NCBI GenBank assembly: GCA_015711895.1
Contig: MU158624.1
Coordinates: 924-12,075, forward strand
Direction: 5' to 3'
DNA from: Candidatus Solincola tengchongensis
GTDB lineage: Bacteria > Actinomycetota > Geothermincolia > Geothermincolales > RBG-13-55-18
DNA: 11,152 nucleotides
In this document: piece by piece, positions 1-6,354 of the stretch
Position numbering within the stretch: position 1 is the first letter of the stretch
Layout: the number at the start of each line of letters is the position of its first letter
Notes under the pieces: model-generated
The model's input: the letters and a program-made list of their open reading frames with translations, nothing else
Database searches by the model: none
Told to the model about the DNA's origin: nothing
Translations under genes and position numbers: made by a program

Positions 1-123
1 CTGGTCCCGGACACCGGGGACGTCTCCACCAAGGTGACCTCCACGAAACCCGTGGTCTGCGAGCGGGCCATGTACGGCCCCAACATGTCCTGGGCCCACG
101 ACTCCATCGGGTACACCCCATGA
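1..123 (+). CDS. C-terminus of a secreted-type protein with WYFAEGYT-family modules (5' part outside window)
   Basis: Frame 1 is open from the first base to a TGA at 121-123, giving the last 40 residues. They include VTSTKPVVCERAMYGPN and end WAHDSIGYTP. This matches part of the module in the protein at the other end of the window, where VVSDKPLVAERPMYF is followed by a Trp/His-containing stretch, so the two proteins share a repeated C-terminal domain (seen in sequence). Such modules occur at the C-termini of large exported proteins in some Actinobacteria (recalled from family knowledge); the N-terminal catalytic or binding part is outside the window, so function cannot be given. No terminator is recognisable after the stop. 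Instead the region downstream repeats the final ~20 codons three more times in decayed form. Confidence 0.75.
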   Translation: MVPDTGDVSTKVTSTKPVVCERAMYGPNMSWAHDSIGYTP

Positions 124-202
124 GGAGGGAGCCTATTTGTCGTGAAGAACAGGAGGATGTAAGGGAACAGGGGAGCGAGGGAGGACCGCGGGCCATCTCC
201 GC

Positions 203-256
203 CCTCCTTCTCCCGGGCCCACGACTCCATCGGGCACAACCCTTGAGGAAAGGAGG
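203..256 (+). repeat. Hairpin-forming inverted repeat within the second 3'-end copy
   Basis: CCTCCTT at 203-209 can pair perfectly with AAGGAGG at 250-256, enclosing the repeated anchor sequence and its stop codon. There is no T-run on either strand, so it is not a classical intrinsic terminator. The next unit has an equivalent but different stem at the same place. Confidence 0.4.
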
Positions 257-329
257 TCCGCAAGCCGGAAGAGGGCGGAACGGCGGGGCAGGGAAGAGTA
301 TAAAGGAGGGGCCAAATGCGGCCTCTCCT

Positions 330-369
330 CCTTATGGGCTCACGACCCCATAGGCTATGCGCCATAAGG
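330..369 (+). repeat. Hairpin-forming inverted repeat within the third 3'-end copy
   Basis: CCTTATGG at 330-337 pairs perfectly with CCATAAGG at 362-369, and CC 327-328 can pair with GG 371-372 across a mismatch. It sits at the position equivalent to the stem at 203-256 but uses different bases. That pattern is compatible with a retained fold, although two units are too few to prove covariation. Confidence 0.4.
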
Positions 370-489
370 CGGGGCATAAGCCTCGCGGGACCTGAAATGG
401 AGCGGGAACGTGAAGGCACGGTAGACTGCGTACCATGCATGGCGTTCCCCTTCCTGTGCCCGTGACTCTTTCGAGACTGTACCCGGAAA

Positions 490-1075
490 AGAGAGGCGGC
501 GGGTCAACCTGAGGAGAGGATGTGAAAGTTTGAGAGCGGGAGGGACGGAAAGGGAATGGGGATGGCATACTCCCAGAAGGAGGCCATAAGGTCGGCCTTG
601 ACCGGGGAACGATGGAAGCAAAGACACGCATAAGGGAAGCACACGATAAGGCGCTGAAGGAACAAAAAGAAAAGGCGGTAGAAAGCGGGCATAGGCAGTA
701 AAGGCTCGTTAATCCCCGGGTCCTGGACTCTCAAGGTTATCGGCTGCGATGGACAAGAATCGAAGACGGGATAAGTAATGCGACAACGGTAAATCGAAGC
801 TACACAGCGAGGGCACCGCTACAAGCCACAAGTTCTCGCCGCCAATGAACGTCATGTCCAATACCTTTTAGGGCGAAAAGCGACAAGTAAGTTGAGGCGA
901 CGAGCGTTCCGTGTAGGAAACCGGCAGGCGAAGTCTTAAGGAAATCGGCCCGAAAGACGCGGCGTTTTTACTTCCAGGCTGGCATGAGCATATGAGCAAT
1001 AAAGCAATCGCATATAAGAACCGTGCTGTTGTTTGAATGGTATAATATGGAATGTAAGGCGGGTTGTAGGCGGAT
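490..1075. other. Gene-free stretch with possible coding remnants
   Basis: I see no complete gene, tRNA or mobile-element end here. The first half stays purine-rich on the plus strand. A short frame from ATG 562 to TAA 631-633 reads coding-like (starts MAYSQKEAIRSALTGERWK). A second frame from ATG 612 to a stop at 699-701 continues with a Lys/Glu-rich stretch, as a frameshifted gene fragment would. A third open stretch without a good start runs 793-939 (48 codons, Arg/Lys-rich) to a TAA. None resembles a family I recognise, and open stretches of this length also arise by chance, so they are noted as possible decay products only. Confidence 0.35.
1038..1046 (+). promoter_or_regulatory. Extended -10 promoter-like motif
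   Basis: TGGTATAAT at 1038-1046 is a perfect extended -10 element (TGnTATAAT), in a locally AT-richer patch. No good -35 hexamer lies 16-18 bp upstream. Transcription from it would run antisense into the HEPN and MNT genes, so it could drive an antisense RNA or be fortuitous. Confidence 0.25.
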
Positions 1076-1483
1076 TCAGGGTTTGCCTCTTGCGGAGACG
1101 AAGTCTATTATCTCGCGCGCCGCGGACGTGGCCTCGCCGGCGTCCTTGGCGGTGAAGGCATCCCTGGGGATGCCGCCGGGCAGACCGTTTGGGTAACGTG
1201 TGGGAAGGCAAAAATGGTCCAGGAAAGCCCCCTTTTCCCTTAAGTCCCTGAACATGGGATCGTATTGCTTGGCGTCGTCCACAAGCTCGGCCACCGAATG
1301 TCCCCAAACGACCTGATTCCCCACGAGATATAAATATGCCTTCAGCGCTTTTTCCGCCGCCTGCTGGGCGAGGAAACAGGCCAAATTGAACCTCCCGCCG
1401 TTTGCGCTGAACTCGGCGTCGTCCAGGTCGGAACGCGCCTGTTCCAGCCAGCGCCGGTATTCCCTCTCCGGATCAAGCGGCAT
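1076..1483 (-). CDS. HEPN-domain protein, partner of the MNT nucleotidyltransferase
   Basis: This 135-residue protein has the length and pattern of stand-alone HEPN proteins (PF05168 type). Features are an N-terminal helix with WLEQARSDLDDAEF (residues 12-25), the helix FLAQQAAEKALKAYLYL (37-53), GHSVAEL (61-67) and the family-typical TRYPNG (95-100). It starts at ATG 1483, inside the last codons of the upstream MNT gene (11-nt overlap), with AAAGGAGG further upstream, so translation is probably coupled. In HEPN/MNT pairs the HEPN member is often an RNase toxin and the MNT member its antitoxin, which modifies the toxin. The usual Rx4-6H catalytic motif is not evident: the closest is R82 to H90, seven residues apart. 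RNase activity is therefore uncertain, and a binding or regulatory role is possible. Confidence 0.8.
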   Translation of the reverse strand: MPLDPEREYRRWLEQARSDLDDAEFSANGGRFNLACFLAQQAAEKALKAYLYLVGNQVVWGHSVAELVDDAKQYDPMFRDLREKGAFLDHFCLPTRYPNGLPGGIPRDAFTAKDAGEATSAAREIIDFVSARGKP

Positions 1484-1814
1484 AAAGGACCCTTCCTCCT
1501 TTCAGCGCGTGGGAGAGGAATGGGCTCGAGTCCCTCAATTCCTCGAACTCCTCCGGCGTGTATACCAGTATGTCCATGGCCACTCTGGGCTGGATTCTGC
1601 CGTACACTTCTTGCAGGCGGTCGAGAAATCGTTTTTCCGTGCGCATCACCACCACAAGATCGATGTCACCAAAAGGATTGGCCGGACCTTTGACCATCGA
1701 GCCGATGAGCACGATCATCTCGGCTCCCATCTCTTGCAATACTCTTACTGCCCGGGTTAGCTCACTTTGCATTTTCTCGTATCTTTTTAGCAGTAATTTC
1801 CTATCAGGTATCAT
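1473..1814 (-). CDS. MNT-family minimal nucleotidyltransferase (antitoxin-type)
   Basis: This 113-residue protein has the complete MNT nucleotidyltransferase active site: GS at residues 38-39, the DxD pair D50 and D52 (FGDIDLVVV), and a third acidic residue D81 (AMDILVY). Proteins of this family transfer AMP or other nucleotides to a partner, and with an adjacent HEPN gene they usually act as the antitoxin (family knowledge). The frame is open upstream to an ATG at 1853. The ATG at 1814 is preferred because GGAGGT (1821-1826 on the complement) lies 7 nt before it, whereas the ATG at 1820 is only 1 nt from that site. The upstream stretch 1827-1845 is an ATGT tandem run. The gene overlaps the HEPN gene by 11 nt. 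The residues needed for catalysis are present, in contrast to the HEPN partner. Confidence 0.8.
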   Translation of the reverse strand: MIPDRKLLLKRYEKMQSELTRAVRVLQEMGAEMIVLIGSMVKGPANPFGDIDLVVVMRTEKRFLDRLQEVYGRIQPRVAMDILVYTPEEFEELRDSSPFLSHALKGGRVLYAA

Positions 1815-2293
1815 CGCCATACCTCCGACACATACATACATACATTTTATCATCTCCCTATTTTGCTTTTCTCATTGGAAGCGGGCCGCAAAGCCGCGGA
1901 ATTGAACGTTCCCGAGGAGTCCCTACTTTTCCTCATCACCGCCCGTGGGTGGCGTGAGATTCAGATGTCCGAACCGTTCAGGGGTCCGGAGACAGCCCTT
2001 GTGTAAGCGGCGGAGGATTACAATCTTACACAACGTTCTTTTACGGGGAGCGACCTTGGAGGCCTTCGGCTGATCGCCTTTTCCCTGCGCCGATACGGAA
2101 TTCAAGGGAGAAGCTCCGGGGAAAACGACCCCTTAACGATCGGAGCGGGCTGGCGGAGAGGAAATAGAAGACGAGCGCGTTTTTGGGAGATGCCGGATCT
2201 CTTGCCGGCTTTACAACCTTGGCCTTTATGGTGGGCCTGGCCCAAAACATAATGTGAGAGGTCGAAGGTCTCCCGTAACGGATGGGGCGGGCA
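1815..2293. other. Intergenic region between the HEPN/MNT pair and trmO
   Basis: No gene is supportable in these ~480 bp on either strand. The region holds the ribosome binding site of the MNT gene, the ATGT run at 1827-1845 and a 9-bp perfect inverted repeat (listed separately). TGGGCC/GGCCCA around 2232-2244 forms a short palindrome without a T-run. No convincing promoter for the MNT gene or terminator after trmO could be found. Confidence 0.5.
1999..2033. repeat. 9-bp perfect inverted repeat
   Basis: TTGTGTAAG (1999-2007) and CTTACACAA (2025-2033) are perfect reverse complements separated by 17 bp. There is no T-run on either side. It could be an operator or a small RNA hairpin, but a single 9-bp inverted repeat in an 11-kb window can arise by chance. 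Confidence 0.3.
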
Positions 2294-2755
2294 TTATTCC
2301 AACCGTCGTCGGAAGGAGGCCTCGAACCAGGCAATGCGCGCCTCCGGTACCGCGTCGATGTACCCGCTGTAGGGCTTGATGTCCACCACCAAGCTTCCCT
2401 CCAGGGCATCCAGGCCGCGTACCGTCAACCTGTTGTCCTCCCGGCGCACAAGCTCCACCACGCAGAGGTTGATCGGGTTGGGCCGGGAGGGCGAGCGGCA
2501 GGCAAACACCCCCCGCGCCTCGGGGCCCCAGGGGGTGACGCTCTGGAGGATCTCACGGGAGGCGCGGTGAGCCCAATAGAGGATGTAAAGGTGGCTTGCG
2601 GCCTCGACGTCCTTTAGGCCGTCCACGTATTCCTCGAAGACCTCCACCACGCTCTCGGCCGAGGACATGCGCCCCTGGAAGGGGGCCTGGTCCATTTCCA
2701 GGTAAGGCGAATGGACTACGCCGATAGGCCTCAAGAGCATATCCGCCTCTTCCAT
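2294..2755 (-). CDS. trmO: TrmO/TsaA-like tRNA (m6t6A37) methyltransferase
   Basis: This 153-residue protein carries the signature of the TsaA/YaeB family: RPIGVVHSPY at residues 9-18, GVFACRSPSRPNPINL at 82-97, and LDALEGSLVVDIKPY at 115-129. E. coli TrmO uses SAM to N6-methylate t6A at position 37 of tRNA-Thr(GGU). The protein here is shorter than E. coli TrmO (about 235 residues) and consists of the core beta-barrel domain only, as in many anaerobes. The frame allows GTG at 2764, but the ATG at 2755 is preferred because GAGGTG lies 6 nt before it. It is the last gene of the cluster, 125 bp after the ABC ATPase. From memory, core-domain homologues are often found near molybdenum/tungsten or metal-transport genes, so a specialised substrate other than tRNA is possible. 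Confidence 0.85.
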   Translation of the reverse strand: MEEADMLLRPIGVVHSPYLEMDQAPFQGRMSSAESVVEVFEEYVDGLKDVEAASHLYILYWAHRASREILQSVTPWGPEARGVFACRSPSRPNPINLCVVELVRREDNRLTVRGLDALEGSLVVDIKPYSGYIDAVPEARIAWFEASFRRRLE

Positions 2756-2880
2756 ATCCTTCACCTCGTCATATCACCATAAGTTCGTGCGGTGTCCATA
2801 GCCCCTATCCTGGATGGCTTGTCTTGCGGCGGGACTCAAGGCCATGCCGGACCCATCCCATTCCTCTCGTCCCGGCACCC

Positions 2881-3825
2881 TTACCTGCAGCAGCAACCCT
2901 CGGGTATGACTATGGTACGACCCCCGATCCTTTCCACCCTCGCTTCCACCCCGTACGCCTCCCGTATGGTGTCCGGGTCGATGACCTCCGGCCCCCCCCA
3001 TCTCAGCACGGAACCTTCCTTGAGGACGATGAATCGGTCCGAATAACGCAGGGCCAGGTTGAGGTCGTGGATGGCCACCAGGACGGATATGCCGCGGTGG
3101 TCGGCCTCCGCTCGCAGGATCTCCATGACCTCCGTCTGGTTGCGGAGGTCCAGGTTGTTGGTCGGCTCGTCCAGGAGCAGGACCCGGGGTTCCTGGGCCA
3201 GGGCGCGAGCGATGATCACTTTTTGCAGCTCTCCACCGCTGAGCTCGTCCGTGTAGCGGAGTGAGAGGTGGGCGAGGTCCAGGCGGTGGAGGACTGCGTC
3301 CACCGCCTGCAGGTCCTTCGCTTCCACCCCCCAGCGAACGTGCGGTTTCCTTCCCAGGAGGACGGCGTCGAAGACCGTCAGCCTGTGGTATCCGTCGGAA
3401 CGCTGCGGAACATAGCTTGCTTTCCTGGCCAGCTCCGAATTCCTGAGCCGGTGCAGTGGCTCCCCGTCCAAGATCACGACTCCCTCTCGGGGTTTGAGCA
3501 GGCGGAGCAGGCATTTCAGCAGAGTGCTCTTTCCCGCTCCGTTGTTGCCCAGCACAGAACATACCTCTCCATCCCGTAAGGTGAAGCTCACCCGGCGGAG
3601 GACATCCGCCTGGGGGTAAGAGAACGAGAGCCCATCCACCTCCAAGGTCGGTCCGCCATGCGTGGTGCTGGTCCCCGTCTCAGTCTGCGGAGACGGCGAG
3701 CCGCACCATTCCGCGGCCGCCTTGTCCTGCCGCCGGCATCCGGGAGCGGTAGATATTCCCTCTTTCATCATGTCATGTGGGAATCCGCCGACACTCTTTG
3801 CCGCCAGTCGACTTCGTAATCCCAT
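2881..3825 (-). CDS. ABC transporter ATP-binding protein, FecE/BtuD type
   Basis: This is the ATPase that powers the adjacent FecCD permease. The ABC domain begins near residue 60 (LEVDGLSFSYP). It has Walker A GNNGAGKST (93-101), Q-loop Q141, signature LSGGELQK (195-202), Walker B RVLLLDEP (214-221) and the H-loop AIHDLN (251-256), all intact. It starts 9 bp after the permease stop; that stop lies within GGAGGTGA, and AGAGG lies 5 nt before the ATG, so the two are translationally coupled. Two oddities are seen. About 60 residues precede the domain and look unrelated to ABC ATPases (Cys30, Cys41, Ser/Thr-rich). The extreme C-terminus is GCCCR, three adjacent cysteines. Family members carry iron-siderophores, heme, cobalamin or molybdate, so the substrate cannot be read from this subunit. 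An internal start at residue 19 or 20 is possible but lacks a ribosome binding site. Confidence 0.92.
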   Translation of the reverse strand: MGLRSRLAAKSVGGFPHDMMKEGISTAPGCRRQDKAAAEWCGSPSPQTETGTSTTHGGPTLEVDGLSFSYPQADVLRRVSFTLRDGEVCSVLGNNGAGKSTLLKCLLRLLKPREGVVILDGEPLHRLRNSELARKASYVPQRSDGYHRLTVFDAVLLGRKPHVRWGVEAKDLQAVDAVLHRLDLAHLSLRYTDELSGGELQKVIIARALAQEPRVLLLDEPTNNLDLRNQTEVMEILRAEADHRGISVLVAIHDLNLALRYSDRFIVLKEGSVLRWGGPEVIDPDTIREAYGVEARVERIGGRTIVIPEGCCCR

Positions 3826-3834
3826 AACCGCCTC

Positions 3835-4905
3835 TCACCTCCGATATCCCCGCACCAGCAGGTAGATGAAGAGGGGCGCGCCCATGAAGGAGGTTATGGC
3901 TCCCACGGGAAGGACCACCGGAGCGACGACGTTGCGCCCCACCGTGTCCGCGGCCAGGAGGAGGAACGCTCCCGCCACCGCCGAACCCGGAACGAGGAAA
4001 CGGTAGTCGCCCCCGATGAGGCGGCGCATGAGGTGGGGCGCCACCAGGCCCACGAAGGCGATGATCCCCAGGAAGGCAACGCACACCGCGGCAAGCAGCG
4101 CGGCCAGGAACATTCCCGACAGACGGAGGCGGGTCACGTTCACCCCCAGAGTCCTGGCGGTTTCATCCCCGGTGGCCATGGCGTTGAGGCTCCAGCGTTG
4201 AGCGACGAAGAAGGCGCTCACGGGGAGAGTCACGCCGGCGATGATTGCCAATTCCTTCCATGAAGACCTGCCCAGGTCCCCGAAGGTCCAGAAGACTATG
4301 GAGGCGACCTGCACATCGCTGGCGAAATACTGGGTGACTATGGTCCCGGCGGAGAAGAGAGCGCCCATGGCGATACCGGCGAGGATCATGGCCTCCGGGG
4401 TCATTCCCCTTGCCCGGGCCATGCCCAGGACGATAAGGGTGGTGAGGATGGCCCCCAGGAAGGCGAAGAGGGTGACCACGTAAGGATTGTTGATCCACAC
4501 CGCGTCCACAGTGGTGCTCTGCGTAGAGCCTGCCCCAAAGGCCACGATGGCCACCGCAGCCCCGAAGGCGGCTCCCTGGGATATGCCCAGGGTGTAATCG
4601 GAGGCCAGGGGATTGACCAAAAGGTTCTGCATCACGCAGCCGGAGAGGGACAGGGCCGCGCCGGCCAGGAGGGCGGCGAGGACGCGCGGCAGGCGTATGT
4701 GGAGCACTATGCGGGAGACGGTCGCGTCGGCCCTGCCCAGGATGGCGCGTATGACCTGCAGAGGGGAGAGGCCCGCCGAGCCGAGACCCATGGCAAGCAC
4801 GGCGAGCCCCGCCACGCCCAGCGCCAGCAGCGTGATGACGAGAGTCTTCCTCCTCGCGTATACCCGGTAGGCGTCGGTCGCCGAGACGGCGACGTTTTCC
4901 TCCAT
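3835..4905 (-). CDS. ABC transporter permease, FecCD/BtuC family
   Basis: This 356-residue polytopic membrane protein has the length and about ten hydrophobic segments of FecCD/BtuC permeases, which form homodimeric channels for metal chelates, corrinoids or molybdate. Family hallmarks seen are RLPRVLAALLAGAALSLSG (71-89), NPLASDYTLGISQGAAFG (98-115), FWTFGDLGRSSW (205-216), the coupling helix LGVNVTRLRL (253-262), GIIAFVGLVAPHLMRR (280-295) and LPVGAITSFMGAPLFIYLL (332-350). The ATG at 4905 has GAGGTGA 9 nt upstream. It lies 78 bp after the binding-protein gene and 9 bp before the ATPase gene, giving the classical order binding protein, permease, ATPase. The N-terminal ~20 residues are cytoplasmic and basic. 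The substrate is not evident from sequence. Confidence 0.93.
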   Translation of the reverse strand: MEENVAVSATDAYRVYARRKTLVITLLALGVAGLAVLAMGLGSAGLSPLQVIRAILGRADATVSRIVLHIRLPRVLAALLAGAALSLSGCVMQNLLVNPLASDYTLGISQGAAFGAAVAIVAFGAGSTQSTTVDAVWINNPYVVTLFAFLGAILTTLIVLGMARARGMTPEAMILAGIAMGALFSAGTIVTQYFASDVQVASIVFWTFGDLGRSSWKELAIIAGVTLPVSAFFVAQRWSLNAMATGDETARTLGVNVTRLRLSGMFLAALLAAVCVAFLGIIAFVGLVAPHLMRRLIGGDYRFLVPGSAVAGAFLLLAADTVGRNVVAPVVLPVGAITSFMGAPLFIYLLVRGYRR

Positions 4906-4983
4906 GCCGCGCCGTCACCTCACTTCGTGCCCTTTCCGGTTATGATCTCCCCACACACCTCGCCTTATTGGAGTGGCTCCGGC

Positions 4984-6093
4984 TCACCCGCCGAGTCTCA
5001 CAGGAACGAAGCCGCCGAATTCCCGGGCCATATCCTCATAAAGTGGTCTACCCAGCAGGAATTCGTATATCTCGTCAGCTTTTTCCTCCGGGCTCACGTC
5101 CTCGAATGCGCTGGGGAAGATGACCTTTCCCATGTAATAGGCGTCCGCGAGGGCCGTGTCCACGTTGGTGGTGTAGTAGTTATACGGAAGGTAACCGTAA
5201 ATCCGGCCCTCTCGGAAGGCGCGCAGGGTCTGGTAGTAACCCGGGTTCTTGCCGTAGTCTTCCTTGACCATGGCAATGCCGCCCTCGTCGATGAAGATTA
5301 TGTCCGGATCCCAGGCCAAAAGCTTCTCCTTGTCGATCATCACGCTTCCCTTCTGCCCCGTCTCGTCGGCCACGTTGACCGCGCCTATGGCAGTAAGGGG
5401 AGGGAAGCCGGCCTGGGTGCTCTCTATGCCGTGTGTCCCCTTGAACCCGATGCCGCCCACGTAAACCCTCGGCTTCCCGTCTGCGGGGATGTTTTCCGTT
5501 CGCGCGCGCAGGTCGTCCTGGCATCCCTCGATGAAGTCCACCACCTTTTCTGCACGTTCTCGATTTCCGGTGATCTCGCCCACCAGCCGGATGGATTCCA
5601 AGAGTTCCTCGTCGAAGGTACCCAGCTTCCCGTAGCTCAGGACCACCACCGGGATCCCCGTTTGTCGCTGCAGTTCGTCCGCCTTGGCCGCATCCGCCAG
5701 GTAGGCCACGAAGATGACATCCGGGTCCACGTCTATCAGCTTCTCGGGGTCGGGAGACGAATCAGCCCCGCCCTGTCCGATTACCGGCAACTCCAGAAGT
5801 TCCGGATGGGCCATGATGTATGGCCTTCCTGTGCTCCATTGCTTTTCCATGTTCTCGATGCCCACCACCTGCCCCGCGGCCCCGCAATAGCAGACTAGAC
5901 GCAGCGCGCCGGGACCGATGGCTGCCACCCTCTCCGCCGGAACGCTCACCTCCACGCTCCTACCCGCGAGGTCGGTGAAAGTCCTGGTGCCCGCATCGGT
6001 AGTCGCGGGTCCATTTCCGCCGCATCCCGCCGAGTAAAGGGCTAGAACCAACAAAAGCGTTGCTACAGCCAGAGCAATGGTTCTGCTTTTCAT
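4984..6093 (-). CDS. Substrate-binding lipoprotein of the ABC importer (class III, FepB/BtuF-like)
   Basis: This 369-residue precursor has a positively charged start, a hydrophobic stretch and a lipobox-like SAGC with Cys24 as the probable lipid-modified residue, followed by a short linker. The fold is the two-lobed helix-linked COG0614 type. The start of domain 1 is RTFTDLAGRSVEV (37-49), the interlobe helix falls around 160-200, and lobe 2 follows. The segment FKGTHGIESTQAGFPP (217-232) and the NYYTTN motif (305-310) are typical of an anaerobe and methanogen subgroup annotated loosely as iron transporters (recalled, not searched). The substrate could be a metal chelate, corrinoid or oxyanion. 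The ATG at 6093 has AAAGGAGG 8 nt upstream; the ATG at 6099 is only 2 nt from it. The frame stays open to 6348 without coding signs, and the 261 bp before the gene hold only weak short hairpins. Confidence 0.88.
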   Translation of the reverse strand: MKSRTIALAVATLLLVLALYSAGCGGNGPATTDAGTRTFTDLAGRSVEVSVPAERVAAIGPGALRLVCYCGAAGQVVGIENMEKQWSTGRPYIMAHPELLELPVIGQGGADSSPDPEKLIDVDPDVIFVAYLADAAKADELQRQTGIPVVVLSYGKLGTFDEELLESIRLVGEITGNRERAEKVVDFIEGCQDDLRARTENIPADGKPRVYVGGIGFKGTHGIESTQAGFPPLTAIGAVNVADETGQKGSVMIDKEKLLAWDPDIIFIDEGGIAMVKEDYGKNPGYYQTLRAFREGRIYGYLPYNYYTTNVDTALADAYYMGKVIFPSAFEDVSPEEKADEIYEFLLGRPLYEDMAREFGGFVPVRLGG

Positions 6094-6354
6094 TTTCATG
6101 CCCTCCTTTGACCGTTTGTCTTGAACCTCTGGTCCGTACCTCGCATCTCCATTTGCACGCGGGTGGCCTGCCGGCCTGGTTGTTTTCACCGTTGAGTACT
6201 TAGCGGCTTTATGTGGTTGCCCCTCCCGCGGACGAGCGCATTTTGGTCGTATGCGGCTATTCATCCCGGTCTTCCAGATTTGTCCCTGGAAGCCAGCGGT
6301 CCTCCACGTCTCACCGGTTTTCGGAGTTGAGCCTGGTTTCAGGTTCATATGGCA

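Larger units (their letters stand above)
91..490 (+). repeat. Tandem array of ~121-bp units, each a decayed copy of the upstream gene's 3' end
   Basis: A 20-bp string at 92-111, within the end of the upstream gene, recurs exactly at 215-234, recurs degenerately at 336-354, and recurs weakly (14 of 20 matches) at 456-475. The spacings are 123, 121 and 120 bp. In the original reading frame the copies read WAHDSIGYTP-stop, RAHDSIGHNP-stop (stop 244-246), WAHDPIGYAP-stop (stop 365-367) and CARDSFETVP with the stop lost. Bases upstream of each anchor also match the gene (GCGGGCCAT around 188-196, GGGGCCA around 307-313). The ~60 bp between copies is purine-rich in each unit. Similarity falls with distance from the gene, as expected for old tandem duplications that are decaying. 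Confidence 0.7.

Noticed and set aside
120..353. 77-codon plus-strand frame starting in the ATGA of the left-edge gene's stop
   Set aside because: The real similarity in this stretch is in the frame of the upstream gene (decayed 3'-end copies); this frame gives a low-complexity Arg/Gly-rich product.
91..490. CRISPR array or diversity-generating retroelement variable/template repeats
   Set aside because: Units are ~121 bp with degenerate anchors unlike CRISPR repeats; differences between copies are not biased to adenines, and no reverse transcriptase or cas gene is in the window.
945..975. Possible terminator with a T-run near 964-968 on the plus strand
   Set aside because: The ACGC/GCGT arms are separated by one base, too close to form a hairpin, and no gene ends just before it.
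2774..3562. 262-codon minus-strand frame overlapping the ABC ATPase
   Set aside because: It is in another frame of the same strand, Pro/Gly/Arg-rich, and the ABC ATPase frame carries all motifs.
4699..5898. 399-codon open frame on the plus strand
   Set aside because: It lies antisense to the clear permease and binding-protein genes; its length is a by-product of high GC and biased codons on the other strand.
6100..6348. 83-residue upstream extension of the binding lipoprotein
   Set aside because: The signal peptide starts at 6093/6099 behind a strong ribosome binding site; the upstream residues would place the lipoprotein signal inside the protein.
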